This document shows positions 58,501 through 64,000 of a DNA stretch of 64,000 bases, piece by piece. Positions within the stretch are counted from its first letter, which is position 1; the number at the start of each line of letters is the position of its first letter. Position numbers and translations under genes: made by a program. Below the pieces are notes generated by a model, which was given only the letters and a program-made list of their open reading frames with translations, was not told where the DNA came from and made no database searches. The stretch comes from Prostheceraeus crozeri (taxonomy: Eukaryota; Platyhelminthes; Polycladida; Euryleptidae), in contig CAJQUW010009334.1 of the NCBI GenBank assembly GCA_907163375.1, forward strand, positions 155,092 through 219,091, read 5' to 3'.

Positions 58501-61500
58501 CAACAAGAAATTTTTTTTTCGAAAAAAAAAAAAAAAAAAAAAAACGACAGAGTTAAATTTTTGGGAAGTTTTGGTGTGTAGCGCCCAATCAAGCCATCGG
58601 ATGAGAAAACGGAGCCAGATTCGGAATCGACGGGTGAAATGTTTGGGTTAAGGATGATGTTTCCAGCAAATCGGAGAGAAAAAAAATTTTCCCACGCCAC
58701 CCCCCCTCCCCAACCCCCCCCGCGGACCACGCCCCCGACCACCAGATAGAAGGCAGCCACAACTTAAAACATGACCCTACTCCCCCCCACCTCTGAAAAC
58801 AGACAGCTTGCTTCATTTTTTGGGGCTTCCAGTGGACGGATTTTGTCGTGCGATAGCTCGTTTGAAAGCTAAGAGTGAGACAAATTCAGTGAAAGAATCG
58901 GCTTGTTCCTATCTGGCTTCGTTTAGATGTGAGACGCCATTTAAGATTTTGGGACATTGGCGAAAAACGACAGAGTTAGAATTTGGGACGTTTTGGGCTG
59001 TAGCTTCAAAACGAAGCATCGGATTGGAAAACGGATTTCAGATTTGGAATCAGCGTGAAAATTTCTTTAATCTGTATGGTGAGTTCAACAAAGTCAATCG
59101 GAGAGAAAAAATTTTCAACATTTTTCGAAAAAAAAAAAAACGACAGAGTTAAAAAATGTGGGACCCGTTTTTGTGTGTAGCGGTGCCCAAAAAACGAAGC
59201 CATCGGATGAGAAAACGGAGTCCGCCAGATTCGGAATCTACGGTGAAAATTTTTTGGTGTTAGAAGGAGTTTCCCCAGCGAAAATCCAGCAGAGAAAAAA
59301 AATTTCACCACGGGGTGACCCATCCCCCCAACAGCTGGACAGCTGCCTCGCTTACGATTTTGGCTCGTCTATATAGTGGGAACGGATTTTTGTACGTTGT
59401 TTTCCGTTTTTTTGTTGTTTTTTTTTGCCATCCATTCGTGGTGCGTGCCATAGTGCTGTCGTGCGATAGCTCGTTTTTTTCGAAAGCTTAAAGACGTGGA
59501 AGAGTGGTGTTATGGAGGAGGAACCAAATTCACTGAAAAGAAAAGGAATTCGGCTGCTTGTTCCTATCTGTTCTTCGTTTAGGATGTGAGGAACCCCCAT
59601 GTTAAGATTTTTTTGGGGACAATTCGGCGAAAAAAAAAAAACCGCAGACAGAGTTATGAAATTTGGGATCGTTTTGGGGGGAACTTTTGTTTTGGTTGTT
59701 AAGCTTCAAAAACGAAAGGCATACGGATTTGGGGGGAAGAGGGGGGAAAAACGGATTTCAGATTTGGTAAATCACAGGCGTGAAATTCTTCTATCTGTAA
59801 TGGTTGAGTTTCAAGTCAAAGTCGTGCGGAAGAAAAAAATTTTCCAACATTTTTCGGAAGAAAAAAAAAAAAAAAAAAATAACCGACAGAGTTTAAAAAT
59901 TTGGGAAGGGCCCTTCCGCTCCGTTTTGGTATTGGTTTTGTTTTGTGGGGTTGTCGTAGCGCCCAAACGAAGGCAAAATCGGATGAGAAAACGGGGAAGG
60001 GGGCCAGAAGAAGACAGAATTCGGAATACAGGTTCGTTGAAATTTTGCATCTGGTTAGGAAGGACTTTTGAATTTCCAGCGCAATCGGAGAGGAAAAAAT
60101 TTTTTCACTGAACCTGCGCCCCCCCCCCTCTGGAATCAAGAACTTGCAGCTCGCGCTTCGATTTTTTTGGCTTCTAATAGACGTGGACGGATGTTTTGTC
60201 GTCGCATTAGCTTCGTTTGAAAGCCTAAAAGAAAGTGATGAAGAACATAAAAGTTCATGAAAAGAATATGGCTGACTTGTTCCTATCTGTCTTCCGTTTA
60301 GATGTGTGGGAGACGCCACCATTTAAGATTTTGGTGGGGACCATTGGCGGAAAAGACGACCAAGAGTTTAGAATTTGGGAACGTTTTGGGGATGTAGCTT
60401 CAAAACGAAGCATCGGATTGGAAAACGGATTTCAGATTTGGAATCAGCGTGAAATTCTCTATCTGTATGGTGAGTTTCATGTCAATCGGCGAGGAAAGAA
60501 AAAATTTTCATCTTTTTTCTGCGGAAAAAAAAACGTAAAGAACAAAAAAAAAAAGAAAAAAAGGAAAAAAAAAAAAAAAAAGAAAAAAAAACGACTGAAC
60601 GACAGAGTTAGAATTTGGGGACGTTTTGTGACGTTTTGGTGTGTAGCGCCCAAACGAAGCATCGGATGAGAAAACGGAGGCCAGATTCGGATTCAGCGTG
60701 AAATTCTGCATCGGTATGGTGAATTTGAACGCCATCGGAGAGAAAAAATTTTCGCTGACGTCCCCCCTCTGGACAGCTCGCTTCGATCTTGGCGTCTAGT
60801 GGACGGATTTTGTCGTGCCATAGCTCGTTTGAAAGCTAAGAGTGAGACAAATTCACTGAAAGAATCGGCTTGTTCCTATCTGTCTTCGTTTAGATGTGAG
60901 ACGCCATTTAAGATTTTGGGACATTGGCGAAAAACGACAGAGTTAGAATTTGGGACGTTTTGGGCTGTAGCTTAAAAACGAAGCATCGGATTGGAAAACG
61001 GATTTCAGATTTGGAATCAGCGTGAAATTCTCTATCTGTATGGTGAGTTTCAAGTCAATCGGCGAGAAAAAATTTTCAACATTTTTCGGAAAAACGACAG
61101 AGTTAGAATTTGGGACGTTTTGGTGTGTAGCGCCAAAACGAACCATCGGATGAGAACACGGAGGCCAGATTCGGATTCAGCGTGAAATTCTGCATCGGTA
61201 TGGTGAATTTGAACGCCATCGGAGAGAAAAAATTTTCGCTGACGTCCCCCCCCTCTGGACAGCTCGCTTCGATCTTGGCGTCTAGTGGACGGATTTTGTC
61301 GTGCCATAGCTCGTTTGAAAGCTAAGAGTGAGACAAATTCACTGAAAGAGTCGGCTTGTTCCTATCTGTCTTCGTTTAGATGTGAGACGCCATTTAAGAT
61401 TTTGGGACATTGGCGAAAAACGACAGAGTTAGAATTTGGGACGTTTTGGGCTGTAGCTTCAAAACGAAGCATCGGATTGGAAAACGGATTTCAGATTTGG

Positions 61501-64000
61501 AATCAGCGTGAAATTCTCTATCTGTATGGTGAGTTTCAAGTCAATCGGCGAGAAAAAATTTTCTACATTTTTCGGAAAAACGACAGAGTTAGAATTTGGG
61601 ACGTTTTGGTGTGTAGCGCCAAAACGAACCATCGGATGAGAAAACGGAGGCCAGATTCGGATTCAGCGTGAAATTCTGCATCGTTATGGTGAATTTGAAC
61701 GCAATCGGAGAGAAAAAATTTTCGCTGACGTCCCCCCCCTCTGGACAGCTCGCTTCGATTTTGGCTTCTAGTGGACGGATTTTGTTGTGCCATAGCTCGT
61801 TTGAAAGCTAAGAGTGAGACAAATTCACTGAAAGAATCGGCTTGTTCCTATCTGTCTTCGTTTAGATGTGAGACGCCATTTAAGATTTTGGGACATTGGC
61901 GAAAAACGACAGAGTTAGAATTTGGGACGTTTTGGGCTGTAGCTTCAAAACGAAGCATCGGATTGGAAAACGGATTTCAGATTTGGAATCAGCGTGAATT
62001 TCTCTATCTGTATGGTGAGTTTCAAGTCAATCGGAGAGAAAAAATTTTCAACATTTTTCGAAAAAACGACAGAGTTAGAATTTGGGACGTTTTGGTGTGT
62101 AGCGCCAAAACGAACCATCGGATGAGAACACGGAGGCCAGATTCGGATTCAGCGTGAAATTCTGCATCGGTATGGTGAATTTGAACGCCATCGGAGAGAA
62201 AAATTTTCGCTGACGTCCCCCCCCCTCTGGACAGCTCGCTTCGATCTTGGCTTCTAGTGGACGGATTTTGTCGTGCCATAGCTCGTTTGAAAGCTAAGAG
62301 TGAGACAAATTCACTGAAAGAGTCGGCTTGTTCATATCTGTCTTCGTTTAGATGTGAGACGCCATTTAAGATTTTGGGACATTGGCGAAAAACGACAGAG
62401 TTAGAATTTGGGACGTTTTGGGCTGTAGCTTCAAAACGAAGCATCGGATTGGAAAACGGATTTCAGATTTGGAATCAGCGTCAAATTCTCGGTCAACATG
62501 GTGAGTTTCAAGTCAATCGGAGAGAAAAAATTTTCAACATTTTTCGGCAAAACGACAGAGTTAGAATTTGGGACGTTTTGGTGTGTAGCGCCAAAACGAA
62601 CCATCGGATGGAGAAAACGTGAGGCCAAGATTCGGATTTCACGTGAAATTTGCACTCGGCATCGGTATGGTGAATTTGGAACTAACGCAATCGGAGAGAA
62701 AAAATTTTCGCTGACGTCCCCCCCCTCTGGACAGCTCGCTTCGATCTTGGCTTCTAGTGGACGGATTTTGTCGTGCCATAGCTCGTTTGAAAGCTAAGAG
62801 TGAGACAAATTCACTGAAAGAATCGGCTTGTTCCTATCTGTCTTCGTTTAGATGTGAGACGGCATTTAAGATTTTGGGACATTGGCGAAAAACGACAGAG
62901 TTAGAATTTGGGACGTTTTGGGCTGTAGCTTCAAAACGAAGCATCGGATTGGAAAACGGATTTCAGATTTGGAATCAGCGTGAAATTCTCTATCTGTATG
63001 GTGAGTTTCAAGTCAATCGGCGAGAAAAAATTTCAACATTTTTCGGAAAAACGACAGAGTTAGAATTTGGGACGTTTTGGTGTGTAGCGCCAAAACGAAG
63101 CATCGGATGAGAAAACGGAGGCCAGATTCGGATTCAGCGTGAAATTTTGGGTTAGGAAGGATGTTTCCAGCGAAATCGGAGAGAAAAAATTTTCACTGAC
63201 GTCCCCCCCCCCCTCTGGACAGCTTGCTTCGATTTTGGCTTCCAGTGGACGGATTTTGTCGTGCGATAGCTCGTTTGAAAGCTAAGAGTGAGACAAATTC
63301 AGTGAAAGAATCGGCGTGTTCCTATGTGTCTTCGTTTAGATGTGAGACGCCATTTAAGATTTTGGGACATTGGCGAAAAACGACAGAGTTAGAATTTGGG
63401 ACGTTTTGGGCTCTAGCTTCAAAACGAAGCATCGGATTGGAAAACGGATTTCAGATTTGGAATCAGCGTGAAATTCTTTATCTGTATGGTGAGTTTCAAG
63501 TCAATCGGAGAGAAAAAATTTTCAACATTTTTCGAAAAAACGACAGAGTTAGAATTTGGGACGTTTTGGTGTGTAGCGCCCAAACGAAGCATCGGATGAG
63601 AAAACGGAGGCCAGATTCGGAATCTACGTGAAATTTTGGGTTAGGAAGGATGTTTCCAGCGAAATCGGAGAGAAAAAATTTTCACTGACGTCCCCCCCCC
63701 CTCTGGACAGCTTGCTTCGATTTTGGCTTCCAGTGGACGGATTTTGTCGTGCGATAGCTCGTTTGAAAGCTAAGAGTGAGACAAATTCAGTGAAAGAATC
63801 GGCTTGTTCCGATCTGTCTTCGTTTAGATGTGAGACGCCATTTAAGATTTTGGGACATTGGCGAAAAACGACAGAGTTAGAATTTGGGACGTTTTGGGCT
63901 CTAGCTTCAAAACGAAGCATCGGATTGGAAAACGGATTTCAGATTTGGAATCAGCGTGAAATTCTTTATCTGTATGGTGAGTTTCAAGTCAATCGGAGAG
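55590..64000. repeat. Satellite array, about 486-bp unit built of three about 162-bp subunits
   Basis: The landmark GGACGGATTTTGTCGTGC occurs at 56054, 56542, 57387, 58085, 58834, 60801, 61287, 61773, 62259, 62759, 63247 and 63735 (diverged copies at 56876, about 59380 and 60184). Clean units are spaced 486, 486, 486, 500, 488 and 488 bp. Within a unit CGACAGAGTTAGAATTTGGG occurs twice 160 bp apart (61421 and 61581), then again in the next unit 326 bp later. The remaining third (GGACAGCTCGCTTCGATTTT onward) aligns weakly to the other two. So each unit is a trimer of a roughly nucleosome-sized repeat. A 7-12 bp C run marks each unit. The array is cut by the window end. Confidence 0.95.
57300..60700. 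other. Insertion-rich, probably error-laden part of the satellite array
   Basis: Compared with flanking units, this part has spacing stretched to 500-800 bp by many small insertions, mostly extra homopolymer bases and one- to five-base duplications (long A runs near 58515, 59855 and 60545; G runs near 59675 and 59730). Substitutions are fewer than insertions. Units on either side are nearly clean. This profile fits uncorrected single-molecule long reads used to fill a gap, so coordinates and frames here should not be trusted. Confidence 0.7.

Noticed and set aside
55767-63920. Many open frames of 60-220 codons on both strands in the satellite, with recurring peptides such as SETNSVKESACSYLSSF
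   Set aside because: They are translations of the 486-bp satellite unit, whose length is a multiple of three, so frames stay open by periodicity. They occur on both strands and change with the noisy units.

Overview
The window is AT-rich animal DNA, and no bacterial-style gene packing is visible. Three things mark it as a metazoan, probably an aquatic invertebrate: recognisable exons of one host gene (adducin, called hts in flies) separated by introns of roughly 10-15 kb, a dense mix of Tc1/mariner, hAT, MITE, LINE, SINE and Penelope-like relics, and a long satellite array. The species or phylum cannot be fixed from the sequence alone.

Layout. 1-8.5 kb is non-coding with a short tandem repeat, a truncated Penelope-like GIY-YIG fragment bracketed by a perfect 36-bp inverted repeat, and two copies of an unclassified dispersed repeat. 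8.5-11 kb is a decayed hAT element with a perfect 8-bp target duplication, inserted in one arm of a foldback element and itself carrying a nested hairpin. 11-20 kb holds two LINE reverse-transcriptase fragments (minus strand), three large hairpin elements, and a complete-looking DD41D mariner with an intact 354-codon transposase and perfect 28-bp terminal repeats.

21.4-47.4 kb carries the host gene on the plus strand. There are two firm adducin tail exons (21434-21683 and 37244-37750) joined by a phase-0 intron of 15.6 kb, plus a likely 42-bp cassette exon at 47382-47423 that fits a strong internal donor at 37595. The 15.6-kb intron has collected a TA-flanked MITE, a tRNA-derived SINE, a 1.5-kb internally deleted hAT, and a 3.2-kb element with imperfect long terminal inverted repeats. 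That last element encodes an uncharacterised protein with an N-terminal zinc-ribbon-like region and a C-terminal CXC (tesmin-like) domain. It is the best candidate here for a little-described mobile system.

40-55 kb has a second SINE-like repeat, minisatellites, a 103-bp tandem duplication, a 2.4-kb element of palindromic AT-rich repeats bounded by inverted repeats, and another hAT relic. From about 55.6 kb to the window end runs a satellite array with a unit of about 486 bp. Each unit resolves into three diverged subunits of about 162 bp, and the array continues past the end. The stretch 57.3-60.7 kb of the array is full of small, mostly homopolymer insertions and looks like uncorrected long-read sequence rather than biology.

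The only host gene for which a function can be named is adducin. The rest of the window is its introns or flanks shaped by transposition and tandem amplification.
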